Assembly: GCA_030694525.1 (NCBI GenBank)
Contig: JAUXYG010000131.1
Coordinates: 1 to 36,934, forward strand
From: Legionella sp.
Lineage (GTDB): Bacteria > Pseudomonadota > Gammaproteobacteria > Legionellales > Legionellaceae
Direction of reading: 5' to 3'
DNA: 36,934 bases
Shown: positions 1 through 8,762 of the stretch, one piece after another
How the letters are laid out: every line of letters begins with the position of its first letter
Position numbering within the stretch: the stretch's first letter is position 1
Program-made: the position numbers and the translations under genes
The notes under the pieces: model-generated
What the model saw: the letters and a program-made list of their open reading frames with translations, nothing else
Told to the model about the DNA's origin: nothing
Database searches by the model: none

Positions 1-1
1 A

Positions 2-328
2 AGCAGAATCAGCTTTAAAACAGAACGCAAAACCAGGATATTTCAAAACAGTTCCTACATTTCAATTGATTATCAAAACAAACAATTAGCGGTTTTTAAA
101 AAAGGGGAAGGCGAAATGTTTCCCGGGATTCCTGACATAAATCGCGTGCAAAAAGAATTCGAAAAGGGTGATGCATTATTGGAAGAAATCAAAGCGTTCC
201 TGCTTTGTATTGAACAAAACACCACTCCACTGGTCACCGGAGAGGAAGGACGAGATGCGCTCGAAACAGCAGAACGAATTACTGCCCTGATTAATAATAA
301 TCTTATCGAGCGTTATGCAGAAGTCTAA
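2..328 (+). CDS. gnnA: Gfo/Idh/MocA-family oxidoreductase, 3' end (probable GnnA)
   Basis: This is the C-terminal ~108 residues of a gene that begins before the window. The frame is open from base 2 through the internal ATG at 116 to the stop at 328, so that ATG is not the start. The tail (LVTGEEGRDALETAERI, followed by a short helix) is the usual C-terminal end of Gfo/Idh/MocA NAD-dependent sugar dehydrogenases. The gene overlaps lpxB by 14 bases. In Legionella and some other bacteria a Gfo/Idh/MocA enzyme, GnnA, oxidises UDP-GlcNAc at C3. GnnB then transaminates it, giving a 2,3-diamino sugar for amide-only lipid A. The GnnA assignment is inferred from the lpxB neighbour; the catalytic N-terminal part lies outside the window. 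Confidence 0.75.
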   Translation, partial: SRISFKTERKTRIFQNSSYISIDYQNKQLAVFKKGEGEMFPGIPDINRVQKEFEKGDALLEEIKAFLLCIEQNTTPLVTGEEGRDALETAERITALINNNLIERYAEV

Positions 329-1472
329 ACATATCGTTATCATTGCAGGCGAAGAATCCGGTGATCTGCACGCTGCTGCATTGATTAAGCAATTAAAAGC
401 AATCCATCCTGACCTTATAATCAGTGGCATTGGCGGTCAGCATATGAAAAATGCCGGAGCAGAATTAATTTCTGATTTGGCCCGCTATGGTGTCACTGGA
501 TTGACTGAAATTTTACGATATTTAAAAATTTTGCGTAATGCATTTCAGGCAATAAAGATGCATTTAAAAACTCAAAAACCTGACCTGTTAATTTTAGTAG
601 ACTATCCAGGTTTTAATCTAAGACTTGCAAAGTATGCAAAGCAAGAGTTAGGACTAAAAATAATATATTACATCAGCCCACAAATATGGGCATGGAAAGC
701 GAATCGCATTCATTTAATTAAACAATGCGTTGATAAAATGGCTGTAATCCTGCCTTTCGAGAAAAATATTTACGAGAAAGCAGGAGTACCGGTTCAATTT
801 GTTGGGCACCCTTTGGTGGAAAAACTGGCGCATACCAAAGATACATTAACATGCCGAGCAGAGCTGAATTTAAATCCTGATGCACGAATTATTGCCCTCC
901 TCCCTGGTAGCCGTACCAATGAAATTGAACGACATATGCCTGTTCTTCGAGATACAGCTCTAAAAATTCACCAAACGCTCCCTGATATAAAGTTTATCAT
1001 TCCTGTAGCAGGCACTATAAAGTCCGAACAAATTTCTTCTTATTTTGAATCGCACCATCAGATACCAGTAACCTTAATCGCAGGAAAAGCAATTGAATGC
1101 ATGAGTGCTGCGGATTTTGTCATTGTGGCATCGGGGACGGCATCATTAGAATGTGCTTTATTAGAAAAACCCATGTGTATTATCTATAAATCTTCATTGT
1201 TAACTTATTATGCGGCAATGAAGCTTATTAAAGTAAGATTTTTAGGTTTATGTAATCTTTTAACCGATCAAATGACTGTACCTGAATTCTTACAATATGA
1301 TTGCAATGCCTTTGAATTATCTCAATATATTTTTAATTTTTATTCGGATACTACCCAACCAAACAAAATGATAAGCCAACTTAATCAGTTAAAATTGTCT
1401 CTGTCATCTAATAAAGCTGATTGCACTCTTTCTGAGCTTATAGCGACTGAATTGTCCGAAATAAATGCATAG
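315..1472 (+). CDS. lpxB: Lipid-A-disaccharide synthase LpxB
   Basis: LpxB is a peripheral inner-membrane GT19 glycosyltransferase. It condenses UDP-2,3-diacyl-glucosamine with lipid X to form the lipid A disaccharide. The 385-residue length matches the family. The N-terminus carries the hallmark GEESGDLHAAAL (about residues 12-23), followed by GIGGQHMKNAGAELI. Downstream come a YYISPQIWAWK block and a GSRTNEIERHMP block, then SGTASLECALLEKP in the nucleotide-sugar site. The ATG at 315 lies inside the end of the upstream dehydrogenase, so translation is probably coupled. Legionella genomes carry more than one lpx gene set (from memory), so this may be one of two LpxB paralogues. Confidence 0.95.
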   Translation: MQKSKHIVIIAGEESGDLHAAALIKQLKAIHPDLIISGIGGQHMKNAGAELISDLARYGVTGLTEILRYLKILRNAFQAIKMHLKTQKPDLLILVDYPGFNLRLAKYAKQELGLKIIYYISPQIWAWKANRIHLIKQCVDKMAVILPFEKNIYEKAGVPVQFVGHPLVEKLAHTKDTLTCRAELNLNPDARIIALLPGSRTNEIERHMPVLRDTALKIHQTLPDIKFIIPVAGTIKSEQISSYFESHHQIPVTLIAGKAIECMSAADFVIVASGTASLECALLEKPMCIIYKSSLLTYYAAMKLIKVRFLGLCNLLTDQMTVPEFLQYDCNAFELSQYIFNFYSDTTQPNKMISQLNQLKLSLSSNKADCTLSELIATELSEINA

Positions 1473-1586
1473 TTTTAGCTATAAAATCTAGATAATCATT
1501 TAACCTTCATGTACAATTAATTCTGCTCTCATTTATAAATGTAAGCAATTGGACTGTATGATTTAATTAATAATAAGGAAGTTAAG

Positions 1587-1883
1587 ATGAATGTGATTGA
1601 AGCACAAGCGACTACTCAAACCACCAAACAAGAACAAGGCCTACAAGATTTAGTTTACAGTTTGGTTACCCGCTTTCTTGCTGAAAATAAAACAAAATCA
1701 ATTGATGATCTTTATGACATGATATTGTCTGAAGTTGAGCCCCCTTTATTACAAGCCGTAATGGAAAAACGCCGAGGCAACCAATTACAAGCAGCTAAAA
1801 TGCTGGGTATTAGCCGTGGAACCATTAGAAAGAAACTACAACGCTATTTCGGTACTAAATATTTTCGTTTAACTGATGAATAA
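1587..1883 (+). CDS. fis: Fis family DNA-binding protein
   Basis: Fis is a small homodimeric nucleoid-associated protein that bends DNA and modulates transcription. This one has 98 residues, the same length as E. coli Fis. A C-terminal helix-turn-helix is visible (NQLQAAKMLGISRGTIRKKL, about residues 65-84), preceded by the dimerisation helices. A good ribosome site (AAGGA, 7 bases before ATG) sets the start. It follows lpxB after 114 bases, so it may have its own promoter, and it is closed by a strong terminator at 1901-1932. Legionella is known to encode several Fis paralogues that repress effector genes. I think this corresponds to Fis2 of L. pneumophila, from remembered gene order only. 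Confidence 0.92.
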   Translation: MNVIEAQATTQTTKQEQGLQDLVYSLVTRFLAENKTKSIDDLYDMILSEVEPPLLQAVMEKRRGNQLQAAKMLGISRGTIRKKLQRYFGTKYFRLTDE

Positions 1884-1900
1884 CATTAATTTAATCTAAT

Positions 1901-1932
1901 AAAAAAGCTCGATTCATATCGAGCTTTTTTTT
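1901..1932 (+). terminator. Intrinsic terminator after fis
   Basis: Perfect 12-bp inverted repeat (1901-1912 and 1919-1930) with a 6-base loop. The stem starts with six A and ends in a run of eight T, so it could also act on leftward transcripts. It lies 17 bases after the fis stop codon. Confidence 0.9.
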
Positions 1933-2003
1933 AACCATTGTAACATTTTGAATATTTGATTATGCAAGGTTAAGTACTGGACTTGATCCTTCAACCAAAA
2001 GGT

Positions 2004-3965
2004 TTAATTTTTAAAACTAAATAACTTTGATTGCTCTGCTTCATTCCGAGCTAACTGATGGATGCATTTTATATCATAGATCATTTTTTCACTTTTAACC
2101 CAACGCTCATCAAACCAGTGGAAATAATCAAGTGCTCCATTAACATAGCCCATCGCTTTTACTTTAAAAATAGCTTTAGTCTGTAACTCTTTCTTTTCTG
2201 GAAATAATTCAGCAACTCTAAGCGCATAAAATGGATTTTCAGGAACCTGTTCGTAAGCTTTTAAATAATATTGATTGACATTAGGGAGATTAATATCAAA
2301 ATAAACATGAACATCAGCATAAATATAATATGCCTTTCCAAGGATCAATTTTAAAGCTTTATCTTTAGTATCTGCTAGAAGAGTGATTAACTCGCCCAAG
2401 GTTTTAATCAAAGCAGAAAATTCAACCCGAAATTGAAGTTTATGTTTTTTTAAATCGCCGTATTCCAAAGCCCGTTTAACCGAAATCTTTTCTTTTAAGG
2501 AATCCACACTCCGCATAAGGCCTTTTGCCAAAACTTTTTTAACCTCATCCAGCTCATCTGAAGCATCCGGTTGGCATTCGCGCAGAAGATTAATTGCTTC
2601 GCAAATTGCAACACTGTTACTTTCTTCAGGTTTATTTAAATCTATATCTTCATCAATGAGTAATAGTGCATATAATCGTTTATGAACGTCAGCCTCTAGT
2701 TTATAATTATCGCATGGGTTAAGTTCAACAGCTCTCTTCTTAAACCTAACTGATTGCAGATAAAAGGTTTTCGCCTCTGTCCAATTTTTTTGTTCTCTCA
2801 ATATTTTTCCATAATTGTACTGATCTTCAGCTAAGTTGAAAAATATCTCGGCTAATGCTTCAGTCAAAAAATTATAATTAGATTGATTTCTTTGGACAAT
2901 GTTGTAGGCCTGCTCATACTTTTTATCCTTCATAGCAATATCATAGGCAGCATGAGGACTAATTGCCTCGATGTTAGGATATAGTTGTTGCGCCTTTTGA
3001 TATTCCTTTTTTATAACATAATGTTTTACTAAGGGAATAACAAGTTGGGTGTCTTTAAGCTCAGTAGCTAAGAGCAACTCTTCGGGAATGCACAACAAAA
3101 TCCGCAAAACCTCATCGGCATTATTAACAAAGGGCAGTAAAGCAATCACTTGTGGATACGCTTTTTTTTCTAAATAATAGGGTATGAATTGCAAAGGATA
3201 TTTATAAGCAATATTTTTGTTATAACTCAATGACTGTTCAAGATAACCTTTACGAGGGTCTCCCTTAAAAAGCCTTGAAAAAATGGAAGGATTGGTATTT
3301 TGACACTTTAAGTAATAATGTTCAGCAGCTGCAAACGAAAATTTACTATTGGGCTCGAACAATACGCCATCTGCACTATAGTTATTACTATCTATAAAAT
3401 TAATAACTTCCGTTATTATACTATCATTCTGGGGGTTCATAAGAGGCGCAAGATGAGTAAGTCCTGCTTTTACCCAACTATCTCCATAGCGATGACCTGA
3501 TTCCAATGGTGTATCTAGATCAAGAAACGGTTCGCTTTTAAAATATTCCTCAATTAATTTATTTTGAAGAGCCGCTGTATTTTTATCATTTCGTTCGCTG
3601 CTAACTAGTTCTACAATTTCAGCAGATAAAGGATAATAGACCATTTTGGGTAAAGGGCCATCAAGTAACCCATGAGTATACCCATAGTATGCCAATTTAT
3701 TCAAAGTGTATGTAATTTTTTCCGGACGACAATAATTGGTAAAACCAAACCAACCTTTAATCGATTGAGCAACATACATCAACCAATTCGTGGGTCTGAT
3801 TTTAATTCCATTTGTATACACATATCGGCTGGAAGACAGCCTTTGCATTAACGAAATATATTGTATTTTATTAAGCTGAAAGAACAATACATCGGGGTAA
3901 TGCTTAATACTCTCTTTTAATTGAACTGGAATTCTTTTAATTAGGTGGTCATAAAACATTAACAT
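2004..3965 (-). CDS. Large helical-repeat protein of unknown function
   Basis: A 653-residue protein I do not recognise. No signal peptide or membrane segment is evident. The middle and C-terminal parts look like TPR-type helical hairpins: NYGKILREQKNWTEAKTFYLQS with a following KRAVELNPCDNYKLEADVH, and later YYLKAYEQVPENPFYALRVAELFPEKK. The first ~240 residues show no family I can name. ATG at 3965 is used; a second ATG six bases on (3959) has better spacing from an AAGAG motif and could be the true start. The gene is lone, convergent with fis, and AT-rich like its surroundings. A cytoplasmic scaffold or a secreted Legionella effector are both possible; neither is shown. Confidence 0.8.
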   Translation of the reverse strand: MLMFYDHLIKRIPVQLKESIKHYPDVLFFQLNKIQYISLMQRLSSSRYVYTNGIKIRPTNWLMYVAQSIKGWFGFTNYCRPEKITYTLNKLAYYGYTHGLLDGPLPKMVYYPLSAEIVELVSSERNDKNTAALQNKLIEEYFKSEPFLDLDTPLESGHRYGDSWVKAGLTHLAPLMNPQNDSIITEVINFIDSNNYSADGVLFEPNSKFSFAAAEHYYLKCQNTNPSIFSRLFKGDPRKGYLEQSLSYNKNIAYKYPLQFIPYYLEKKAYPQVIALLPFVNNADEVLRILLCIPEELLLATELKDTQLVIPLVKHYVIKKEYQKAQQLYPNIEAISPHAAYDIAMKDKKYEQAYNIVQRNQSNYNFLTEALAEIFFNLAEDQYNYGKILREQKNWTEAKTFYLQSVRFKKRAVELNPCDNYKLEADVHKRLYALLLIDEDIDLNKPEESNSVAICEAINLLRECQPDASDELDEVKKVLAKGLMRSVDSLKEKISVKRALEYGDLKKHKLQFRVEFSALIKTLGELITLLADTKDKALKLILGKAYYIYADVHVYFDINLPNVNQYYLKAYEQVPENPFYALRVAELFPEKKELQTKAIFKVKAMGYVNGALDYFHWFDERWVKSEKMIYDIKCIHQLARNEAEQSKLFSFKN

Positions 3966-4186
3966 TGCTCTTAAAATGAATTTTTCAGCAGTATATTATA
4001 CTTTTCTAAATAATCTAATAATTGAAATAATTTTATTTAAAAATGATAAATAACGATTCATCTTAGGACTAATAATTCAAATAAATTTTATCCGAGAAGA
4101 TATTTTACATAGGAAGAATTGTAAATTATTCATAATTGTTATTTATATGCTAAATTTAAATTAACAGAACCCCGAAAGGAATCATC

Positions 4187-4390
4187 ATGTTTAAATGGCT
4201 ATCAATTATCGTTCTTTCAAATCTCTTTGCAATCTCTTTTACTTTTGCCTCACAACAAGAAGATCAAGAATTATGTGTGCAACAATTTGTAACTCAATGC
4301 ATTAGTAAATGCGACCAATCTAAAATGAGTAATTGCAGCGAATTATGCCAACAAGATGCGCAAAATCAGTGCTTATACGCAGGTGAATGA
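4187..4390 (+). CDS. Small secreted six-cysteine peptide
   Basis: A 67-residue protein with a clear signal peptide (MFKWLSIIVLSNLFAISFTFA, likely cleavage after residue 21). The mature part is about 46 residues and polar. Its six cysteines, at 30, 38, 42, 50, 54 and 62, are spaced C-x7-C-x3-C-x7-C-x3-C-x7-C, an exact 8/4/8/4/8 rhythm. This suggests a disulfide-pinned helical hairpin in the periplasm or outside the cell. A ribosome site (GAAAGGA, about 7 bases before ATG) supports expression. It stands alone, convergent with htpG. No known family was recognised and the function is unknown. Confidence 0.75.
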   Translation: MFKWLSIIVLSNLFAISFTFASQQEDQELCVQQFVTQCISKCDQSKMSNCSELCQQDAQNQCLYAGE

Positions 4391-4512
4391 TTACGGCTTC
4401 TGCGACTTAGCTATCACTGATAATTTTTTATGTTCACTGACATTGTGAATTAATGTGTAAATATGAGGGGATAAATCAGTGCACGATGAAGACAACTAAT
4501 TAAAAATATATC

Positions 4513-4546
4513 GTGCATACTAGCCCTGTTATCAGCTAGCATGCAC
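4513..4546 (-). terminator. Hairpin 3' of htpG, probable terminator
   Basis: A 12-bp stem (4513-4524 with 4535-4546, one mismatch) and a 10-base loop, starting 11 bases past the htpG stop. On the minus strand it is followed within a few bases by a T-rich tract (ATATATTTTTAATT). An alternative 7-bp pairing of 4482-4488 with 4510-4516 (GCACGAT/ATCGTGC) would compete with it. Confidence 0.65.
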
Positions 4547-4556
4547 AATAAAGCAA

Positions 4557-6443
4557 CTAGGTTGAAGCCAACAATTTATTAACCCGATTAACAAAGTCAG
4601 CAGGATTATCAAGCTGTCCGCCCTCAGCTAACACAGCTTGTTCAAACAACATAGTTACCCACAGCTCAAATTGAGTATCATCCTGAATATCATGCAGACG
4701 TTTAATTAAAGCATGTTCCGGGTTAATTTCAAATACAGGCTTACTCAAGGGAACTTGTTGTCCCGCAGATTGCAGAATGCGTTGCATTTCTAATCCCATG
4801 TCTTGTTCATCAGCCACGATACATGCCGGTGAATCGGTCAAGCGATTGGTCAGGAGCACATCTTTAACGCGATCTGCCAACACTGTTTTGATGTGTTTGA
4901 TTAACGGCTCTAACGTTTTTTCCTGTTCCTTTATTTCTTTACTGGACTCATCACCCAGCTCTACTTTACCTTTAGAAATGGATTGCAGTTTTTTACCTGC
5001 AAATTCATTCATATATCCCACCAGCCACTCATCAATTTTATCGCTAAGTAATAAAACTTCTATTCCTTTCTTCTTGAATATTTCCAAATGAGGACTATGT
5101 TTGGCCGCATTATGGCTTGAAGCGGTGATGTAATAAATCTTATCCTGTCCCTCTTTCATTCGGCTGACGTATTCATCCAAAGTAACATCCTGTTTCTCAG
5201 AGCCAGTATGGGTTGTTGAGAAACGTAGCAGCTTCGCAATCGCTTCTTTGTTAGCGAAATCTTCAACCGGACCTTCTTTTAATACTAAACCAAACTCATC
5301 CCAGAATTTCTGGTAATTTTCTTTATCACTGGTACTCATTTTTTCAAGCATGGATAATATACGTTTAGTACATGCAGCCCGAATACTTTCTACTTGTTTG
5401 TTATCTTGTAATATTTCACGTGATACATTCAGCGGTAAATCGCTGGCATCGACAATACCTTTAACAAATCGAAGATAACGTGGTAAAAACTGAGTGGCGT
5501 CATCCATGATAAAAACACGTTTAACGTATAATTTTAATCCATGTTTTACTTCTTGCTGCCACATATCAAAAGGAGCATGAGAAGGAATATAAAGTAACGT
5601 GATGTATTCATGTTTTCCTTCTACATGATTATGCGACCAGCATAATGGATCCATATAATCATGAGATATATGCTTGTATAGCTGTTTGTATTCCTCATCA
5701 CTAATATCTGACTTCTGCATCGTCCATAAAGCGGTGGCTTTATTAACTGTTTCGAATTCTTTAGAATCTTTACCCTCATCTGATTCTTTATCCGCTTCCA
5801 CTGATTTTTTCATCACAATGGGCCAGCAAATATGATCAGAATATTTACTAATAATACTGCGAATACGCCAATCACTTAAAAATTCTTCATCTTCTTTCTT
5901 TAAATGAAGGGTTATTTCGGTACCCCGGGTTTCTTTCTTCTCATAACCAATAGTAAATTCACCATCACCTTTAGATTCCCAGACAATGCCCTCTTCTGGT
6001 TTCAGGCCTGCACGACGACTTTTAACTGTAACTTTATCTGCCACAATAAAAGCGGAATAAAAACCAACACCAAATTGACCGATTAATTTAGAATCTTTAG
6101 CATTTTCACCGGTTAATTGACTCATGAATTCTTTAGTGCCGGATTTAGCGATAGTACCCAGATTTTCTACAGCCTCATCCCAGCTTAAGCCAATACCGTT
6201 GTCTTTGATGGTAATCGTTTTTAATTTTTCATTAATATCAATGGTAATTTTTAAATCAGAATCATTTTCGAAAAGTGACCCATCTGATAAAGCTAAGAAC
6301 CTAAGTTTATCCAAAGCATCAGAAGAATTTGATATTAATTCCCGGAGAAAAATTTCTTTGTTGCTATAGAGCGAATGTACTACCAAATGCAACATCTGCT
6401 TTACTTCTGTTTGAAACCCCATCGTTTGTTGTTTACTGACCAT
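4557..6443 (-). CDS. htpG: Chaperone HtpG (bacterial Hsp90)
   Basis: Hsp90-family ATP-dependent chaperone, cytosolic homodimer. The N-terminal GHKL ATPase is plain: [18 protein letters not shown], then [11 protein letters not shown], then [12 protein letters not shown]. The middle domain has the [10 protein letters not shown] motif, followed by the C-terminal dimerisation domain. I start at the ATG at 6443 (628 residues), which has AGGAG 8 bases upstream and matches the family's length and usual N-terminus. The reading frame stays open to 6503, but that longer start falls between the -35 and -10 elements of a sigma-32-like promoter. htpG is the last gene of a leftward run (glnA to htpG) and has its own heat-shock promoter. 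Confidence 0.96.
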   Translation of the reverse strand: MVSKQQTMGFQTEVKQMLHLVVHSLYSNKEIFLRELISNSSDALDKLRFLALSDGSLFENDSDLKITIDINEKLKTITIKDNGIGLSWDEAVENLGTIAKSGTKEFMSQLTGENAKDSKLIGQFGVGFYSAFIVADKVTVKSRRAGLKPEEGIVWESKGDGEFTIGYEKKETRGTEITLHLKKEDEEFLSDWRIRSIISKYSDHICWPIVMKKSVEADKESDEGKDSKEFETVNKATALWTMQKSDISDEEYKQLYKHISHDYMDPLCWSHNHVEGKHEYITLLYIPSHAPFDMWQQEVKHGLKLYVKRVFIMDDATQFLPRYLRFVKGIVDASDLPLNVSREILQDNKQVESIRAACTKRILSMLEKMSTSDKENYQKFWDEFGLVLKEGPVEDFANKEAIAKLLRFSTTHTGSEKQDVTLDEYVSRMKEGQDKIYYITASSHNAAKHSPHLEIFKKKGIEVLLLSDKIDEWLVGYMNEFAGKKLQSISKGKVELGDESSKEIKEQEKTLEPLIKHIKTVLADRVKDVLLTNRLTDSPACIVADEQDMGLEMQRILQSAGQQVPLSKPVFEINPEHALIKRLHDIQDDTQFELWVTMLFEQAVLAEGGQLDNPADFVNRVNKLLAST

Positions 6444-6483
6444 TACCCAATCTCCTGTTTCACATTTGTAATTGATTGTTTTC

Positions 6484-6515
6484 ATATTTGGGTAGTTTGT
6501 CATATTTCAAGGGGG
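6484..6515 (-). promoter_or_regulatory. Sigma-32-type heat-shock promoter of htpG
   Basis: Read on the minus strand: CCCCCTTGAAA (-35, with TTGAAA core at 6505-6510), 12 bases, then CCCAAATAT (-10, 6484-6492). This fits the RpoH consensus CTTGAAA / CCCCATnT closely. It lies about 40 bases upstream of the htpG ATG at 6443, in the 81-base gap after the PLP-enzyme gene. Assigned by pattern and by the known heat induction of htpG. Confidence 0.75.
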
Positions 6516-6524
6516 TAAAATGAA

Positions 6525-7424
6525 TTAATAATCAAACGCCGGCATGGTAAGGGTTCCACCAGAATGAATAATTAACACCTTACCCTTTAGATGAAGTGCT
6601 TCTATACGAATCCTTGCTTCATAAAACAGTTTTGCAGCATAAACGGGATCAGCCAGTATCCCTTCTTCGCGTGCCATTCGTTTTACTTCATTTTTAATCG
6701 TTTGATTGACCGAACCAAATGATTTTGCATTAGTTGGGTAAAAACACTCATAACGTTCTAACGGTTCTGAAACCCATTGCTTTAATTTGGCTTCAAACAA
6801 ATCCTTTTTATCGGCAAGTAACAATACATGCACCAGTGCACGATGCTTTAATTGATGTAGCCTATTTATAAGCGCTACTGCGGTAAAGCCTGTACCGGCA
6901 TCAACAAATATATGATCAAACGTAATGTTATTTGCAATCTCATTAGCTACTATATCATCACCCAATGTCATAGCTCCGGGTAATGCCTCTAAAACACTGG
7001 ATCCTTCCGTGAGAATATACCCTGATTGATCAAGACTTTTAAGATAGCTCTGTGCGAGCACCTCTACTTGAGGCCATTCTTTTCTCTCAACCCATATAAT
7101 CTCGCGCTCTTCAAGAAACAAACGGCTTAACTTGTAATTCCCTTGAACTTCATCTACGTGTGGTTTTAATAAAAAAACAGTAATCGATAATTGCAACTCG
7201 CGCGCAACTTGAAGCGCGGCGAGTAAATTATTGGATTGAGGACCGGCGATGAGAATCAAATGGGTTATTTTTTTTGCTAACAAATAAGGGACAATGCTCG
7301 AATATTTTCTCAGTTTGGAACCGCTAATACCACAACCTGATTCATCATCTCTTTTAACAAAGCATTGAACTCCATCATTAGGGAAATGATGAAGTTTATG
7401 TATTCTGGTTGATAATGTTCGCAT
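6525..7424 (-). CDS. PLP-dependent ACC deaminase / D-cysteine desulfhydrase family protein
   Basis: A 299-residue fold-type II PLP enzyme. The N-terminus has KRDDESGCGISGSKLRKY; K37 in GSKLRK aligns with the PLP lysine of the GNKxRK motif in this family. GPQSNNLLAA follows, then LTEGSS. The C-terminal stretch HSGGTLTMPAFDY resembles the usual HTGG end. Family members open cyclopropane (ACC deaminase) or release sulfide from D-cysteine. The protein is shorter than the typical ~330-340 residues and has SGSK in place of GGNK, so its substrate cannot be assigned. It lies 13 bases after yaaA and is probably cotranscribed with it. D-cysteine or related sulfur chemistry is more likely than ACC in this host (inference). 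Confidence 0.82.
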   Translation of the reverse strand: MRTLSTRIHKLHHFPNDGVQCFVKRDDESGCGISGSKLRKYSSIVPYLLAKKITHLILIAGPQSNNLLAALQVARELQLSITVFLLKPHVDEVQGNYKLSRLFLEEREIIWVERKEWPQVEVLAQSYLKSLDQSGYILTEGSSVLEALPGAMTLGDDIVANEIANNITFDHIFVDAGTGFTAVALINRLHQLKHRALVHVLLLADKKDLFEAKLKQWVSEPLERYECFYPTNAKSFGSVNQTIKNEVKRMAREEGILADPVYAAKLFYEARIRIEALHLKGKVLIIHSGGTLTMPAFDY

Positions 7425-7437
7425 AAATAACCTGAGA

Positions 7438-8211
7438 TCAGTGTTTACGAATAAAATCCAAATGTTCGCCAGAAGAAGATTGGGTACTCAGTACATACCC
7501 CTCCTCCTTAAATTTTTTGATTTCATCAATGCTATGAACCCGATTTTTTATGATATAGCGAGCCATAATCCCTCGGGCTTTTTTAGCATAAACTCCAATC
7601 ATTTCGATCTCATTATTTTTATTTTCATAAAAATTGACGGTAACAATCGGGTATTCTATTTGCCGCGCATCTACTGCTTTAAAATATTCATTGGAAGCTA
7701 AATTAATCAGCACTGGATTTTTTTGTAACTTTAAATGCTGATTTAATGTTTTGGTAATTGAATCACGCCAAAAATCATATAGATTCGCCCCTTTTGGATT
7801 TTTTAGTCGTATTCCCATTTCCAGTCTGTAAGGTTGAATGAGGTCTAAAGGCTTTAACAGACCATATAACCCCGACAATATACCAAGATGATCTTGCGCG
7901 TAATCAAAATCTGCCGCACTCCAGTCCCCGGCTTCGAGACCTTGATAAACATCTCCCTGAAATAATAATCCGGCAGGATAGGAGTTGTGCTCTGAGGCAT
8001 GGTTTAAATCAAACTCCTGGAAGCGTTCATAATTAAGCACAGACAATTCTTTAGATATACTCATCAATTTACCAATCTCTTCTGCCGACTTCTTCTTCAT
8101 TAACTTGGCCAGTTCAACGGCCTGCTGATTCAAAACAGGTTTTGTCGTTAGTCCGGTATAAGGGGAAGATGGTATTAATAATCTTTTGGCTGGAGATAAT
8201 AATGTTAGCAT
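7438..8211 (-). CDS. yaaA: Peroxide stress resistance protein YaaA
   Basis: A 257-residue member of the YaaA/UPF0246 family, which in E. coli lowers free intracellular iron and protects DNA during hydrogen peroxide stress. The start MLTLLSPAKRLL is the family signature. Further family blocks are DFDYAQDHLGILSGLYGLLKP, LRLE-type PYRLEMGIRL, LINLASNEYFKAV, and the C-terminal KKARGIMARYIIKNR. Length is normal. It lies 19 bases downstream of the DUF4124 gene and 13 bases before the PLP-enzyme gene, on the same strand. No OxyR-like site was seen. Confidence 0.92.
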   Translation of the reverse strand: MLTLLSPAKRLLIPSSPYTGLTTKPVLNQQAVELAKLMKKKSAEEIGKLMSISKELSVLNYERFQEFDLNHASEHNSYPAGLLFQGDVYQGLEAGDWSAADFDYAQDHLGILSGLYGLLKPLDLIQPYRLEMGIRLKNPKGANLYDFWRDSITKTLNQHLKLQKNPVLINLASNEYFKAVDARQIEYPIVTVNFYENKNNEIEMIGVYAKKARGIMARYIIKNRVHSIDEIKKFKEEGYVLSTQSSSGEHLDFIRKH

Positions 8212-8230
8212 TTGTGTTACACCTGAATTA

Positions 8231-8752
8231 TTAATTTATTTTGTTTATCCGCTTAATTAGAGGACGATGCATGTAAAAAATAATTTTTTCACTTTTATTT
8301 AAAACAATATGGTCTTTATTCATTACCTTTATAGATAGAGTATGACTTCCTCTATCTATGCCAGATAGGGATACATTATAATTTGTGGATGACATCAATA
8401 ACTGTTCATCAATAAAAAACCCCAGATATTCTCCAGATTTAAGGTCGGGAAGCATATGCACTTTAATGAAAACTTCACCGGAATTATTTCGAAGGGTAGT
8501 TTCATTTTCAGGTTGCATTATGACTAGCTCTCTGTGATCGGTTAACTCATTCTTTTTCAATACTTTATTTTCAATGCTCAAGAAACGCCCGACGGTAACG
8601 TTTGTCTCTTGAGGAGGAGAGACTATTTGAGATCCAGCGTGCGGAGTGTCACTAAAATGAACCACTCCAGCACTGTCTGTCCACCTGTAAATTTCTGCGT
8701 AACCTGTAGCAAAAATAAAAAGGAGTGTCACTGATATAAAGCGTGTTAACAT
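8231..8752 (-). CDS. Secreted DUF4124-domain protein
   Basis: A 173-residue exported protein. After a signal peptide (MLTRFISVTLLFIFATGYA) comes the DUF4124 signature EIYRWTDSAGVVHFSDTPHAGS. The rest is beta-rich with a late LSIKVMNKDHIVL stretch, probably a small Ig-like fold. I start at the ATG at 8752. A start at 8791 is open in frame but would put a charged, Cys-containing extension before the signal peptide and overlap glnA. From 8752 the gene begins 10 bases after the glnA stop. The recognisable domain is found in many gammaproteobacterial periplasmic proteins, often near glnA or ntr genes as far as I recall. The function is unknown. Confidence 0.85.
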   Translation of the reverse strand: MLTRFISVTLLFIFATGYAEIYRWTDSAGVVHFSDTPHAGSQIVSPPQETNVTVGRFLSIENKVLKKNELTDHRELVIMQPENETTLRNNSGEVFIKVHMLPDLKSGEYLGFFIDEQLLMSSTNYNVSLSGIDRGSHTLSIKVMNKDHIVLNKSEKIIFYMHRPLIKRINKIN

Positions 8753-8762
8753 CACTTTTTGT

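Noticed and set aside
116..328. Independent 70-residue gene before lpxB
   Set aside because: The same frame is open back to base 2 and continues the Gfo/Idh/MocA C-terminal domain, so it is an internal ATG of a longer gene.
6444..6503. In-frame N-terminal extension of htpG (20 residues)
   Set aside because: It lies across the sigma-32-like promoter, and the ATG at 6443 has the good ribosome site and family-typical N-terminus.
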